From NCBI GenBank assembly GCA_015522885.1, contig WALJ01000192.1, forward strand, positions 1 to 16,630: a DNA stretch of 16,630 nt. Direction: 5' to 3'. Of this stretch, positions 6,701-14,185 are shown one piece after another. The notes beneath the pieces are model-generated. The model saw only the letters and a program-made list of their open reading frames with translations. It ran no database searches and was not told the origin of the DNA. The stretch's first letter is position 1; every line of letters starts with the position of its first letter. The translations under genes and the position numbers were made by a program. This stretch comes from Thermoplasmata archaeon. Its GTDB lineage: Archaea > Thermoplasmatota > Thermoplasmata > WALJ01.

Positions 6701-9092
6701 GGCGAACCGCTTCGGCTCTGCGGGAAGGAAGGCTCTCAGGGAGCTGGAAAAGGCGTATATGGTAGGAAGAACATTAAAGGAAGGCGAGATCGTTTTCATT
6801 CGGAGAGATGTCGTGAAATCGGAAGAGAGAAATCTCATGGAAAGGATGATATACCGTTATCTGGAAGGCTTTGCGCCTGCGGCTCTCGGGGAACTGGCCC
6901 ACGCACTGGCACTGGATGAGGATGAGGTGAAAAAGGCCGTCGCACCGATGCTCGGAGAGGGGACCGTTGAAAAGGGATTCTTCGTCATAGGCGATGAGGA
7001 GCAGTACATGCTCTCGAAGGACATATACTCGCTGAAAATGGGCAGAGAAGGAATAAGCGAGGAGCAGATAAGGGCTTACAGGCTGAAAAAATTCTTCGAA
7101 CTCGAGGGCATAGACGACTACTTTGACATATTCGGTGAGGCCAGCAGGACATACGACATCTTCTACCATGTGAAGGACTTCGACTGGGATGAGTGGAGGG
7201 AGCGCAGGGAGAGAAACGAGATAATGATGGGGAAATTCGTGAGAGGCAGGGTAAAATACGTCAGAAAAGAGGATGCGGCCGTTTTTGTCGGAGCTTTCAG
7301 GGATGCGGAACTCACGGATTTCGATAGAAAGGTGCTGGATGTCATAAGCAGAAAGGACGGGATAACACTAAAAGAGCTCTCTCGGATTCTAGGAAATAGC
7401 GAAGCGGTTAAAAATTCCGTTCAGAAGCTTGATTCCGGCTGCTACATAGTCAGGAAATACCTTCCCGGCGAAGGCTGGCAGTCGAGAAACATATTCATGG
7501 CATCCGATATCGAGCCTCTACCCAAAGAAGATGCAATAAAAAGCCTTCTGAGGGGATTCATAAAAGCCTATGGGCCTGTGCCGATGAGGGGGATGCGCGG
7601 ATACAGCGGTTTTCCGGACCATACCATAAGAAGATATCTTCGGGAACTGCTCGAAGACATGGAAATTACGGAACTCCATGTGCAGAAAGAGTCCGAGGAA
7701 TTTTACATAGCGAGCGAGGATTACGATGCACTGAAGCTTGAAAGCCAGCCCACCGACGGCGTGAGAATACTCTCTCTGTTCGACCCGTATATTGCTCCTC
7801 TGTGGAGCGAGATAGCATCGAAATACGGAGAAAAATGGATATTTCCCGTCATCAAAAACGGGCTGCTGGACGGCTATGCGGAGATATGGCCTATGAGCGG
7901 CAGGGTAGAGGTCAGAGAACTTGAGACAAGTGATCTCGAAGGATCTCTGGATGCCATGGAGAAAGTGAGAGCCTATTATGAAGGGGAAGGTATAGATATA
8001 ATCACAGTGACGAGAGTGGGCACCAGAGGCGTGGATGAACTCAGGAAAAACGAAAGAAAGGTCTTTGAAAGAAAGGGATACTCTAATGTCCAGAACATGA
8101 TGGTCAAAGGTAATGTCAGCCCCGAATGCTTCGAAACCGGAGACATCCTGAGATACATGCTTTACAGGCAGGGGATATGCGACAGGCGCTTCTACGACAT
8201 AATGCACCTGATAGACGAAAGGGGATGGGTCAGAGGGGATTACGATGCCTTTCTGAGGGTACGGAACCACAGGCCGATAATCCGATACAGGGACGGGAAT
8301 ATAATTTCCTGTAAGGTGATACCCCGCTTCGTTTCCTACACAACGATACAGAAATGCGCTCTCTATCAGGCGGCAAAATCGAGGGAACTCGGGGAGAACG
8401 ATAAGATAGTCCTGAATGTCGTGAGAAAAGAGAGAAAAAAGGCGGATATAACGGGTGCCTCTCCTCTCGGACCAAAAATGACAAAGGAATCCGTAGACAG
8501 GCTCTACGAAGGTGCTTACATCGCAAAGGACATGAGGGGGCGATTCATCCGTGTTTTTCCGAGAAAATACATAAGCGATGCCAGAAAGACCGTTCTGGAA
8601 ATGATTATCCGAAGCTATGGGGTGGTGAGCGCGGAGATGCTCTACAACCTTGCCGGAGGAGAGTACCGCATGGATGAGATACGGCGCCTGCTGGGGGAGA
8701 TGAGCGACCGGCTGAGAAAAGGTTTCTTTGTAAAAGAAGACAGGACTGTTTACTGGGCAATCGAAGAAGCGCTCTCCGAAATAGGAAAGATAAACTGCGG
8801 TGTGGATGCGGTGATACCGAAAGACGACCCTGCCGGTTGGTACATAGAGCCCTTTGCAAGAAAGCTCTTCGGTTTCTCGCCTGCCGTTACTATATTTGTG
8901 AAAGGAGAGCTCAGAGGTGCGGTTAAAGGCAGGAAAATCGGAAAAAACATACAGATATACGGGTTCGAAGGGAAGAGCACCGAGAGATATCTTCTCAACG
9001 ATTATGCGAGAAAATGGGGTATAAGACTGGATTGGGGTGTGAAAGAAGTAAGTGAAAGGGAGATTCTGGACACTTTTGACAAAGGAAGATGA
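3720..9092 (+). CDS. lhr: giant Lhr-type superfamily 2 helicase with a long C-terminal extension
   Basis: This 1790-aa SF2 helicase has motif Q (LTEPQ), Walker A SPTGSGKT (73-80), DEIH (198-201), SAT (232-234), TSLELGIDIG (about 360-369) and QRIGRSGH (388-395). Lhr-specific winged-helix and beta-bundle regions follow, up to about residue 850 (FPFGRR-like and IPSPFA segments). Archaeal Lhr cores usually end near there. About 940 further residues follow. At about 1270-1400 a winged helix with GPVPMRG and a FDPYIAPLW block resemble the HTH_42/AlkZ-like part of bacterial Lhr. A second winged-helix and barrel-like unit follows at about 1590-1780. Lhr helicases unwind 3'-to-5' and act in DNA repair. 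The first ATG (3720) suits a leaderless start; an ATG at 3777, preceded by GGGGAAAGG, is an alternative. No frameshift is seen. Confidence 0.93.
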   Translation: MQRTNRNLNYLPHLWGKDSMQRLRIRKHTKEEVLSEMHPIIREWFNSKFEELTEPQAYAIPIIHKKKSVLVSSPTGSGKTITAFLSIINNLFEMAEKGELEDKIYCVYVSPLKALANDIHRNLELPLSEIYELAKAEGMDLPKIRTAIRSGDTSQSERQRMARRPPHIFITTPESLSLVLTSPKFRQRFRDVKYVIVDEIHEISGSKRGSMLSVNLERLQNLSGPLIRIGLSATQAPIEKIAEFLGGYSGPKPRKVHIVEVKRRKDMDLEVLSPVPDITAVPYEIASERAYDMIREMIEEHRTTIVFTNTRSATEHVAYKLKDRGIEAVEAHHGSMSKERRLDVEEKLKKGELKAVVTSTSLELGIDIGYVDLVIQIGSPKSIAKGLQRIGRSGHAIGATPKGRFIAFQNDDLVECAVLVKSAYEGLLDRVDIPANPLDVLAQTIVGMSLEERWNVDDALKLIRRSYSFHALKKSDFLSVINYLSGRSEEFYSKIWYDPDENTFGKKRGARMIYFLNSGTIPEDSNYSVYSETGAALGKLSEKFVERLSPGDIFVLGGRSYEFVRLRGMRVHVRDAKGKSPTVPSWTGEMLPRSFDLSVEVGKFRERMSEMLENSEESEIIGELANDYHMTQWAASSIYRYFTEQKMAVKIIPTHRRLMIEEYGGEGDKWHYIFHYPFGRRVNDALSRAISYRISRKERSSASVTVTDDSFMVTVPRRVDARVFENLIGSASLEMTLKEAVRDSEMFVQRFRHCATRSLAVLKNYRGKEISVARQRRRSSRILDYLADYEDFPVIKETYNEILNIAMDLPHARLVLERMEKGDADIEIISQEIPSPFAQNVLLSGVSDIISMEDKSALLREFHKKLLEKILPEDELKKFMFEDEKVREYFRKKFRVGKKSDILAVLKKLGALNVLSQHSRNIFDYCDDMERCRKWAENLIENGKIVSVWIDGVFWTLEEYLPEYASVYSREIDIKEIHGKVLEFAENGRSLKEVANRFGSAGRKALRELEKAYMVGRTLKEGEIVFIRRDVVKSEERNLMERMIYRYLEGFAPAALGELAHALALDEDEVKKAVAPMLGEGTVEKGFFVIGDEEQYMLSKDIYSLKMGREGISEEQIRAYRLKKFFELEGIDDYFDIFGEASRTYDIFYHVKDFDWDEWRERRERNEIMMGKFVRGRVKYVRKEDAAVFVGAFRDAELTDFDRKVLDVISRKDGITLKELSRILGNSEAVKNSVQKLDSGCYIVRKYLPGEGWQSRNIFMASDIEPLPKEDAIKSLLRGFIKAYGPVPMRGMRGYSGFPDHTIRRYLRELLEDMEITELHVQKESEEFYIASEDYDALKLESQPTDGVRILSLFDPYIAPLWSEIASKYGEKWIFPVIKNGLLDGYAEIWPMSGRVEVRELETSDLEGSLDAMEKVRAYYEGEGIDIITVTRVGTRGVDELRKNERKVFERKGYSNVQNMMVKGNVSPECFETGDILRYMLYRQGICDRRFYDIMHLIDERGWVRGDYDAFLRVRNHRPIIRYRDGNIISCKVIPRFVSYTTIQKCALYQAAKSRELGENDKIVLNVVRKERKKADITGASPLGPKMTKESVDRLYEGAYIAKDMRGRFIRVFPRKYISDARKTVLEMIIRSYGVVSAEMLYNLAGGEYRMDEIRRLLGEMSDRLRKGFFVKEDRTVYWAIEEALSEIGKINCGVDAVIPKDDPAGWYIEPFARKLFGFSPAVTIFVKGELRGAVKGRKIGKNIQIYGFEGKSTERYLLNDYARKWGIRLDWGVKEVSEREILDTFDKGR

Positions 9093-9100
9093 TGTTTTTC
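9093..9100 (+). terminator. possible T-tract terminator after lhr
   Basis: A run of five T (9095-9099) lies directly after the lhr stop codon. Archaeal terminators are T-rich, but this tract is short and no second tract is seen before the next promoter. Confidence 0.25.
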
Positions 9101-9117
9101 ACGTCTTATTCTCTATC

Positions 9118-9139
9118 AAATATAAGGAAAGATTTAAGT
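9118..9139 (+). promoter_or_regulatory. TATA-like boxes upstream of the 9147 membrane protein
   Basis: AAATATAAG (9118-9126) is centred about 25 bp before the ATG at 9147 and fits leaderless transcription. A second box, TTTAAGTA (9132-9139), would place the start near 9160. It would then serve the ATG at 9171, which has GGTGA just upstream (9162-9166). The two possibilities cannot be separated by eye. Confidence 0.45.
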
Positions 9140-9146
9140 ATCTGTT

Positions 9147-9719
9147 ATGTATGCTTGGACCGGTGAATGGATGAACGGTATGAATACACCGGAATATGGA
9201 GAGAACCCGCAGTACAACCAGCCTCCCGCGAATCCGCAATACGCTCCCTACCCCCAATATGGACAATATCCTCCACCACAAAGTCCGGCCCCATACCCAC
9301 ATACGCAAAAAGTGATTCGGCGCGTTCCAAAAAAGAGGGATGCGATGAAAAAATGGATAATACTAGGCCTCATAGGGATGTTCGTGATGTTTGCCGGAGG
9401 TTTTCTGGTAACGCTGGGACACTGGACACCGCCACCTCAAACATATGACTTCCACGGAAACAATGCCAACTCGGATTACAGCAAAGCGGTCCACAGTTGG
9501 CGTAATACTACGAATGGAGAGAAGTTCTTCGGAAGAGTGATAATGGATTTCGGGGCACTTCTGGTGATGACCATGGGCTTTTTGGGTGCCGTTGACTCCA
9601 AAATAGACAAGGACGAGAGGAAGGTGCTGCTCATTCTCGGAATGGTCGCGCTCTTCATTTTCGTAGTGATGACAGTGGGCTTATTCGTATCCTCTGTGAA
9701 CTACTATGGGTCATATTGA
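9147..9719 (+). CDS. small membrane protein with Pro/Tyr/Gln-rich N-terminus
   Basis: I do not recognise this 190-aa protein. Residues about 16-54 are a low-complexity Pro/Tyr/Gln tract. A basic stretch (KVIRRVPKKR) follows, then three membrane helices at about 69-90, 129-149 and 159-182. The basic stretch before the first helix suggests that the Pro/Tyr tail is cytoplasmic and that the loop at about 91-128, with a sequon (NTT, 120-122), is outside. The CPBP protein encoded 1.4 kb away has a similar Pro/Tyr/Gln tract at its C-terminus. The start is uncertain: ATG 9147 suits a leaderless message and ATG 9171 has a GGTGA site. The gene is monocistronic, flanked by its own promoter and by that of asnS. 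Such tails can mediate weak protein contacts, but no role can be assigned. Confidence 0.8.
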   Translation: MYAWTGEWMNGMNTPEYGENPQYNQPPANPQYAPYPQYGQYPPPQSPAPYPHTQKVIRRVPKKRDAMKKWIILGLIGMFVMFAGGFLVTLGHWTPPPQTYDFHGNNANSDYSKAVHSWRNTTNGEKFFGRVIMDFGALLVMTMGFLGAVDSKIDKDERKVLLILGMVALFIFVVMTVGLFVSSVNYYGSY

Positions 9720-9740
9720 GAGCCGACAAAAACCATTTAC

Positions 9741-9754
9741 ACCTATTTTTTCCC
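9741..9754 (+). terminator. T-tract terminator
   Basis: CCTATTTTTTCCC lies 22 bp past the stop of the membrane protein and just before the asnS promoter. It contains a run of six T with flanking pyrimidines, as in archaeal intrinsic termination. Confidence 0.4.
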
Positions 9755-9763
9755 AGACAATAA

Positions 9764-9773
9764 GCTATATATC
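9764..9773 (+). promoter_or_regulatory. TATA box of asnS (leaderless)
   Basis: GCTATATATC is centred about 26 bp before the asnS ATG at 9794. This is the spacing expected when transcription starts at the initiation codon. No Shine-Dalgarno site is needed or seen. Confidence 0.65.
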
Positions 9774-9793
9774 CTCCCTTCCGATGCTCCTCC

Positions 9794-11116
9794 ATGCTAG
9801 AGCTTGGATTCACGAAAGCGGAGCGGCTTCTCAAAGGCGATAAAGCAGGTCAGCGAGTGAAGACGAGAGGATGGATATACCGCACGAGGCACAAGGGAAA
9901 GATGGTATTCACCGTCATAAGAGACTCAAGCGGGATAATCCAAGCAACGCTTTTCAGAGGGGATATGGAGGATGAGAATGAATTCGAGGATGCGAAAAAG
10001 GCACTTGTAGAGTCATCCGTCGAAGTGGAAGGCATTCTCGTGAAAGAGCCTAGAGCACCGGGGGGCTATGAGATACAGGTGAGGAGGTTCCGGATTGTCA
10101 ACTTTGCGGATGTGTTCCCGATAACGAAGGACCAGAGCGAGGAATTTCTGAGGGATAACCGGCATCTCTGGCTCCGCTCACGAAGAATGACCGCGATAAT
10201 GAAGATAAGGAGCACGGTGACCGGTGCGATACACGAGTTCTTCAGAAATCGGGGATACTACGAATTCACCCCCCCTATACTTCAGCCTACCCAATGCGAG
10301 GGCGGTGCCACGCTTTTCGAGGTGAAATACTTCGACATGAAGACCTATCTTTCGCAGACTTGGCAGCTCTATGCCGAGGCAGCCATTTTCTCACTTGAAA
10401 AGATATACGATGTCGCACCGACATTCAGGGCGGAGAAGTCCAGAACCCCGAGGCATCTCTGCGAATTCTGGATGGCCGAGATGGAGGCCGCATGGATGGA
10501 GCTGGAGGAGTGCACGGAAGTCGCAAAGGAAGAGGTCGGATTCATAATAAAAAAAGTCCTCGAAAAGAACAGGAAGGAGCTGGAACTGCTCGGAAGAGAT
10601 ACGAAGGTGCTGGAAGAGATGATAAAAAAGGATTTTCCGACGATAACCTATACGGAAGCCCTGAAGATACTGAAGGAAAGGAGCGGGATGGAAGTTGAAT
10701 GGGGAAAGGATTTGAGAACGATTGAAGAGAGCGAGCTGATGAAGCACTTCGACACTCCTGTGGTCGTAACGCATTATCCTAAAGAGGTCATGGCCTTTTA
10801 TAAACCGATAGACAAAGAGGCGGATGCACCGGGGCCGGTTGCCAAATGCTTCGATATGCTTGCCCCTGAGGGATACGGAGAGATAATCGGGGGCTCCGAG
10901 CGAGATACCAGCATAGAAGAGATGAAAAAATATCTCGAAAAAGATGGTGAAGACCCGAAGAATTACGAGTTCTACTTCGACACGAGGAGGTACGGCTCCG
11001 TGCCGCACTCAGGATACGGGCTCGGAGTGGAAAGAGTGGTCGCATGGATATCGGGAATAGATAATGTGAAGGATGCCATACCATTCCCCAGAACACCCAG
11101 CAGAATCAGACCATAG
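9794..11116 (+). CDS. asnS: asparaginyl-tRNA synthetase, archaeal type
   Basis: AsnRS charges tRNA-Asn with asparagine in the cytoplasm. The 440-aa protein has an N-terminal OB-fold for anticodon binding (about 18-105). A class IIb catalytic core follows, with motif 2 FRAEKSRTPRHLCEFWM (211-227) and motif 3 GYGLGVERVVAW (407-418). The CEGGATLF and YLSQTWQLYAEAAIF segments, EFWMAEMEAAW and the ending IPFPRTPSR match archaeal AsnRS such as the Pyrococcus enzyme, rather than AspRS. The OB-fold rules out the truncated asparagine-synthetase-like relatives. The ATG lies about 26 bp from a TATA box, so translation is probably leaderless. The 3' end overlaps the convergent CPBP gene by 11 bp. Having AsnRS suggests direct Asn-tRNA formation, although archaea may also keep the amidotransferase route. 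Confidence 0.95.
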   Translation: MLELGFTKAERLLKGDKAGQRVKTRGWIYRTRHKGKMVFTVIRDSSGIIQATLFRGDMEDENEFEDAKKALVESSVEVEGILVKEPRAPGGYEIQVRRFRIVNFADVFPITKDQSEEFLRDNRHLWLRSRRMTAIMKIRSTVTGAIHEFFRNRGYYEFTPPILQPTQCEGGATLFEVKYFDMKTYLSQTWQLYAEAAIFSLEKIYDVAPTFRAEKSRTPRHLCEFWMAEMEAAWMELEECTEVAKEEVGFIIKKVLEKNRKELELLGRDTKVLEEMIKKDFPTITYTEALKILKERSGMEVEWGKDLRTIEESELMKHFDTPVVVTHYPKEVMAFYKPIDKEADAPGPVAKCFDMLAPEGYGEIIGGSERDTSIEEMKKYLEKDGEDPKNYEFYFDTRRYGSVPHSGYGLGVERVVAWISGIDNVKDAIPFPRTPSRIRP

Positions 11117-12860
11117 GCGGCGGGAGATACGGCGGTATTCTGGATAAGGCTCCGCATCGGGTGCATTTGAGCAGTCCGTTCCCTATGTACTCGGCCTCCG
11201 TGTTGCCGCATATATAGCATCTGTAGGGATACTGCGCATATGGGATTTCGGTTTCCGGCTGCTGAGGGTACTGCTGATACGGATAGGGATGCTGGTGTCC
11301 GGCCTGCGGTGGATATGGCGGATATGCGCTCTGCGGAGGCGCTGCATAATATCCTGTCTCTGAACCCGCTGCGCTCTTTTTAGTTATATGGAGCACGAAG
11401 GCCTTGGAATAGAGGTAGAAGAAGTACAGCCCGATGAATATCCCGGCAAAGAGGAAGAGATTGATGACGGCATCGAGAAAGAAAGAATTGAAGAGCCGGG
11501 AAGGCATCGAGAGATAATCTGTTGCGAAGTGCATGGTTATGGAGGCCCATATACCCCACTTAGTGTACAGATAGCCCATCGCTAGACCTCCGACCATCGC
11601 CGGGAGTATCTTGAAGACATCCCAGCCTCCGAGCATGTGGACGAAGCCGAACATGAAACCGCAAATGAATATCAGAATCAGAACGGTTCTGTCGGTTTTA
11701 AAGCCTCCGCCTAATATATAGCGGTAAATCGGTGCATTCCTTTTTCCTCTTATCACATGTATGAGCAACAGGATGAGACCTATGAAGGGTATTCTGCTTA
11801 TCACCTCCTCCCAGACTCCCGCCCTTGCGAACTCGTAAAGCTGTTCCCACATGGGCATTCTGCCGAACTGGGGCACGGTTGGGTTCTGGTTGAAGAGCAT
11901 TATGAGATAATAAAAGATTACTGAAAAGCTTATTGTTGCGAGGAATAGGGCGGATATCTCGAAAAGGCTGTTGTCTGCTGGAATCTTCAGGCTCAGCTTG
12001 CCGAGAGACTCAGCGGAACTTTTTATTATCTTCTTTCCTTCCTTTACGAAGATGTATCCCAGAGAGAGGAGTATCGCCGAGACTATGAACAGGTAGTACC
12101 CCACAAAGCTGTCGCCGTATATTCTGGCTATCGGAAACGGTAGGCCGGGCGGTATCAGGACATAAAGCCATGTGGACTCCTTCTCCGGAATCGAATGGTA
12201 GCCCAGCATGTCGAAGGCTCCGTAGTTCGTGTAGTATGTGGTCTTGAAATTCACTGTGTAATTCTTTCCGCCGACGGTGGTATTTCCGCCTATTTTCAGG
12301 TCGTAACTCGTATATATCGGGCTCTCCGGGTCTATTACAAGCGTGTTACCGTACCAGTTGTCGGAGAACGAAAGCCACGGTTCGAAAGAGATGTTCCTGT
12401 CTATGTCCGTATGATTGACATCCATGTTGAAAGCTATGACTATGCTGTCGCCGAACCCGGTAATCAGGGTGTAGTCCAGCCTCTTGGGTTTTTCGGCTGT
12501 GAAGCTCAGGGATTTCTTTTCCTCGGGGCATCCGTATGTGACCGTGTACTCTTTCCCATCACTTAGGCCTTCGGATGGCATGAAAATGATGTGATTGTTC
12601 AGAAGATGGAAGGTGCCATTCACGGTGGGTTCTATCTCGAACGAAGAAATAGCATCGCTCTCGTTGCACCCGGAATAAGGGACTATGATATCGGATTGCG
12701 TGGAAACCCTGGGGTTCTCTATCCCGTCCAGAACGACCGGAACTCCTGCTATGAGGGTTACGGATTCGAGTATCAGAACGCCGATGAACGAGAATATTGC
12801 CAGAAGTGCTATGAGGTTCATGACCTTTTTAGGCGCTCCGAAGACCCCTTCTTCCGGCAT
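11106..12860 (-). CDS. CPBP-family membrane protease fused to Ig-like ectodomain and zinc ribbon
   Basis: This 584-aa multidomain protein begins with a membrane helix (about 13-39). An ectodomain of about 200 residues follows, resembling two SbsA/Big_5 Ig-like repeats and rich in N-glycosylation sequons (66, 81, 149, 156, 193, 200). A multi-helix CPBP (Abi/Rce1-like) domain spans about 250-485. Its three signature motifs are EEVISR (351-356), FGFVH (404-408) and HFATD (444-448), which supply the usual Glu/His residues of this intramembrane protease family. The C-terminal tail is Pro/Tyr/Gln-rich (about 505-546) and ends in a zinc ribbon (C548, C551, C566, C569). The gene is the last in the carS-pyrE operon, 2 nt after pyrE, with GGAG at 12869-12872. 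The substrate is unknown. CPBP proteins process prenylated proteins or act in immunity and maturation of peptides elsewhere. Confidence 0.88.
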   Translation of the reverse strand: MPEEGVFGAPKKVMNLIALLAIFSFIGVLILESVTLIAGVPVVLDGIENPRVSTQSDIIVPYSGCNESDAISSFEIEPTVNGTFHLLNNHIIFMPSEGLSDGKEYTVTYGCPEEKKSLSFTAEKPKRLDYTLITGFGDSIVIAFNMDVNHTDIDRNISFEPWLSFSDNWYGNTLVIDPESPIYTSYDLKIGGNTTVGGKNYTVNFKTTYYTNYGAFDMLGYHSIPEKESTWLYVLIPPGLPFPIARIYGDSFVGYYLFIVSAILLSLGYIFVKEGKKIIKSSAESLGKLSLKIPADNSLFEISALFLATISFSVIFYYLIMLFNQNPTVPQFGRMPMWEQLYEFARAGVWEEVISRIPFIGLILLLIHVIRGKRNAPIYRYILGGGFKTDRTVLILIFICGFMFGFVHMLGGWDVFKILPAMVGGLAMGYLYTKWGIWASITMHFATDYLSMPSRLFNSFFLDAVINLFLFAGIFIGLYFFYLYSKAFVLHITKKSAAGSETGYYAAPPQSAYPPYPPQAGHQHPYPYQQYPQQPETEIPYAQYPYRCYICGNTEAEYIGNGLLKCTRCGALSRIPPYLPPPMV

Positions 12861-12862
12861 TT

Positions 12863-13387
12863 CTATTTCTCCAGAATGTCTCCCGCTTTCAGAACCGATA
12901 TGAGCTCCGCATTCTCCGCTTTTAGGGCTTCGTCCGCTCCTTCCTCTCTGTTGACTACAACTATGGCCTCATCCACAATGCCTCCCGCACCCCTTATCGC
13001 ATTAACTGCCTTTACTATCTGCCCTCCCGTGGTGGTGGTATCCTCTATTATCATGACGTTTTCTCCCTCTTTGAGTGGGCCTTCTATCCTTTTTCCGGTT
13101 CCGTAGTCCTTCTTTTCCTTTCTCACGATTATCATCGGTATCCGGGTCTTAACTGAGACAACGGCGGCTATGGGCACCGAGCCGAGTTCAAGTCCGGCTA
13201 TCCTGTCGATATTTTTTGGCATCTTTTCGATAACGGCATCCGCCATCATCTCAAGTGCCGAGGGGTCGCATGTCGCCTTTTTCAGGTCAACATAGTAATG
13301 ACTCTTTTTACCCGAGCGGAGGGTGAATTCCCCGAACTCTATCGCTTTTACCTCTTTCAGCCTTTCTTTGAGCTTTTCCTCAAGCAT
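12863..13387 (-). CDS. pyrE: orotate phosphoribosyltransferase
   Basis: PyrE joins orotate to PRPP, making OMP in de novo pyrimidine synthesis. The 174-aa protein carries the PRPP-binding loop VMIIEDTTTTGG (about 111-122). Upstream are a GLELGSVPIA segment and a basic RKEKKDYGTG stretch typical of archaeal PyrE. I place the start at 13387 (MLEEKLKERL) because GGTGAT (13391-13396) precedes it, at the carS stop codon. The earlier in-frame ATG at 13405 would add six residues, overlap carS by 14 bp and lack a good site. Linkage with carS and the CPBP gene, with 2-4 nt gaps, implies one message. UMP made from OMP feeds the CTP used by CarS, which may explain the pairing; this is inference. Confidence 0.93.
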   Translation of the reverse strand: MLEEKLKERLKEVKAIEFGEFTLRSGKKSHYYVDLKKATCDPSALEMMADAVIEKMPKNIDRIAGLELGSVPIAAVVSVKTRIPMIIVRKEKKDYGTGKRIEGPLKEGENVMIIEDTTTTGGQIVKAVNAIRGAGGIVDEAIVVVNREEGADEALKAENAELISVLKAGDILEK

Positions 13388-13390
13388 TGC

Positions 13391-13396
13391 ATCACC
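13391..13396 (-). promoter_or_regulatory. Shine-Dalgarno site that fixes the pyrE start
   Basis: GGTGAT on the minus strand is complementary to the archaeal 16S 3' end. It overlaps the carS TGA stop and lies 3 nt before the ATG at 13387, so carS termination and pyrE initiation are probably coupled. Confidence 0.6.
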
Positions 13397-13979
13397 ACGG
13401 GACATCTTTCTTCCCCATTCTGTATCCGATTATATTAACTATTCTGTGAAGTATCGGCGTCAGAACGAAGAGCGTTATCAGAGCTGGAACGTTCCAGAAA
13501 TAGGTAAAAAAGAGGAACGGGAATGCGAAGAAAACGAAGAGGAGCGCAACTACGAGGAATGTGAGCTGGTCGAGCAGGAACGCCCTGTCTCCTCGCCCCA
13601 TACCAAGTCTGCGCTTTATGAAGCTTCCCGCTGCATCGCCGATAAGGGCTCCATAACCCAGGATTGTCACTATCAGGACGGCTGTCACGGCATCGCCGGA
13701 AAACGGGGGAAAGTACGGGCTTCCTATGTTGAGGGCTATCAACTGCTGGATAACTCCGATGAATGCCCCTGCGGCTCCCCCGCCTATGAGCCCCTTCCAT
13801 GTCTTTCCGTCGCCCAGTATCCTTTTTCCGTCATAGAATTTTCTTCCGAAATCAATCGGTGTCCCGCCGCCGAATATCACCGCCGAGGGATTGGCTATGA
13901 GAGCGGGTATGGCAAGCCAGAGCGCTCCTACCGCTTGAATGAGCACAACTGTAAGCTGAAGCAGCAAATCGTGAAGCAC
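13392..13979 (-). CDS. carS: CDP-archaeol synthase
   Basis: CarS transfers CMP from CTP to 2,3-bis-geranylgeranyl-glyceryl phosphate, activating the archaeal lipid core before polar heads are added. The 195-aa protein is almost wholly hydrophobic, with about five membrane helices. It carries the family signature PIDFGRKFYDGKRILGDGKT (41-60) and the second conserved loop GDAAGSFIKRRLGMGRGDRA (114-133). Length is as expected. The start is GTG at 13979, about 24 bp from a TATA-like box (13997-14007), so it may be leaderless. It is the first gene of the carS-pyrE-CPBP operon. This protein alone indicates an archaeal genome. Confidence 0.95.
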   Translation of the reverse strand: MLHDLLLQLTVVLIQAVGALWLAIPALIANPSAVIFGGGTPIDFGRKFYDGKRILGDGKTWKGLIGGGAAGAFIGVIQQLIALNIGSPYFPPFSGDAVTAVLIVTILGYGALIGDAAGSFIKRRLGMGRGDRAFLLDQLTFLVVALLFVFFAFPFLFFTYFWNVPALITLFVLTPILHRIVNIIGYRMGKKDVPW

Positions 13980-13996
13980 AGGGGTAAATCACATAG

Positions 13997-14007
13997 GGTT
14001 TTAATGG
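13997..14007 (-). promoter_or_regulatory. possible TATA box of the carS operon
   Basis: On the minus strand CCATTAAAACC lies about 24 bp before the GTG of carS. Spacing fits leaderless initiation. The match to a TATA consensus is only moderate. Confidence 0.35.
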
Positions 14008-14038
14008 TTTTCACGGAGAGCGGAGAAGCATCGAAAGA

Positions 14039-14185
14039 ATGGACTCGAAAGGAATAATGCGTTGGGACCTGAACCATATTGAAGAGATGCTCTCTGCCCG
14101 AGGAATTGCACTTTCAGCTCCCCCTGCAGTCCCGAAAAGATTTCCTACTGTTCGAAATCTTTTCGATAATGCGCAGAATATATAG
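14039..14185 (+). CDS. possible 48-aa ORF or gene remnant
   Basis: A short open frame runs from ATG 14039 (or ATG 14057, preceded by GAAAGGAA) to TAG at 14183-14185. The product contains MRWDLNHIEEMLSARGIAL, which looks helical and amphipathic, followed by a proline-rich turn and PTVRNLFDNAQNI. I recognise no family. The last 18 codons run through a perfect 11-bp inverted repeat (14133-14165) and the stop touches the next one. It may be noncoding, a small protein, or the remnant of a longer gene. A stop codon lies in frame about 40 bp upstream of the ATG. Confidence 0.25.
   Translation: MDSKGIMRWDLNHIEEMLSARGIALSAPPAVPKRFPTVRNLFDNAQNI
14133..14165 (+). repeat. hairpin 1, perfect 11-bp inverted repeat
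   Basis: CGAAAAGATTT (14133-14143) and AAATCTTTTCG (14155-14165) pair perfectly around an 11-nt loop. It is the first of four successive inverted repeats before the core of copy C. Confidence 0.8.

Noticed and set aside
11106..11116. Overlap of asnS and the CPBP gene as an annotation error
   Set aside because: Both C-termini are consistent with their families; an 11-bp convergent overlap is ordinary in compact genomes.
13323..14057. Plus-strand ORF of 244 codons
   Set aside because: Runs antisense through carS, a recognisable membrane enzyme; no motif of its own.
14061..14077. T-arm-like sequence resembling the tRNA-Leu 3' region on the minus strand
   Set aside because: The loop would carry G at the invariant A58 position, the stem is weak, and no other tRNA arms are found.
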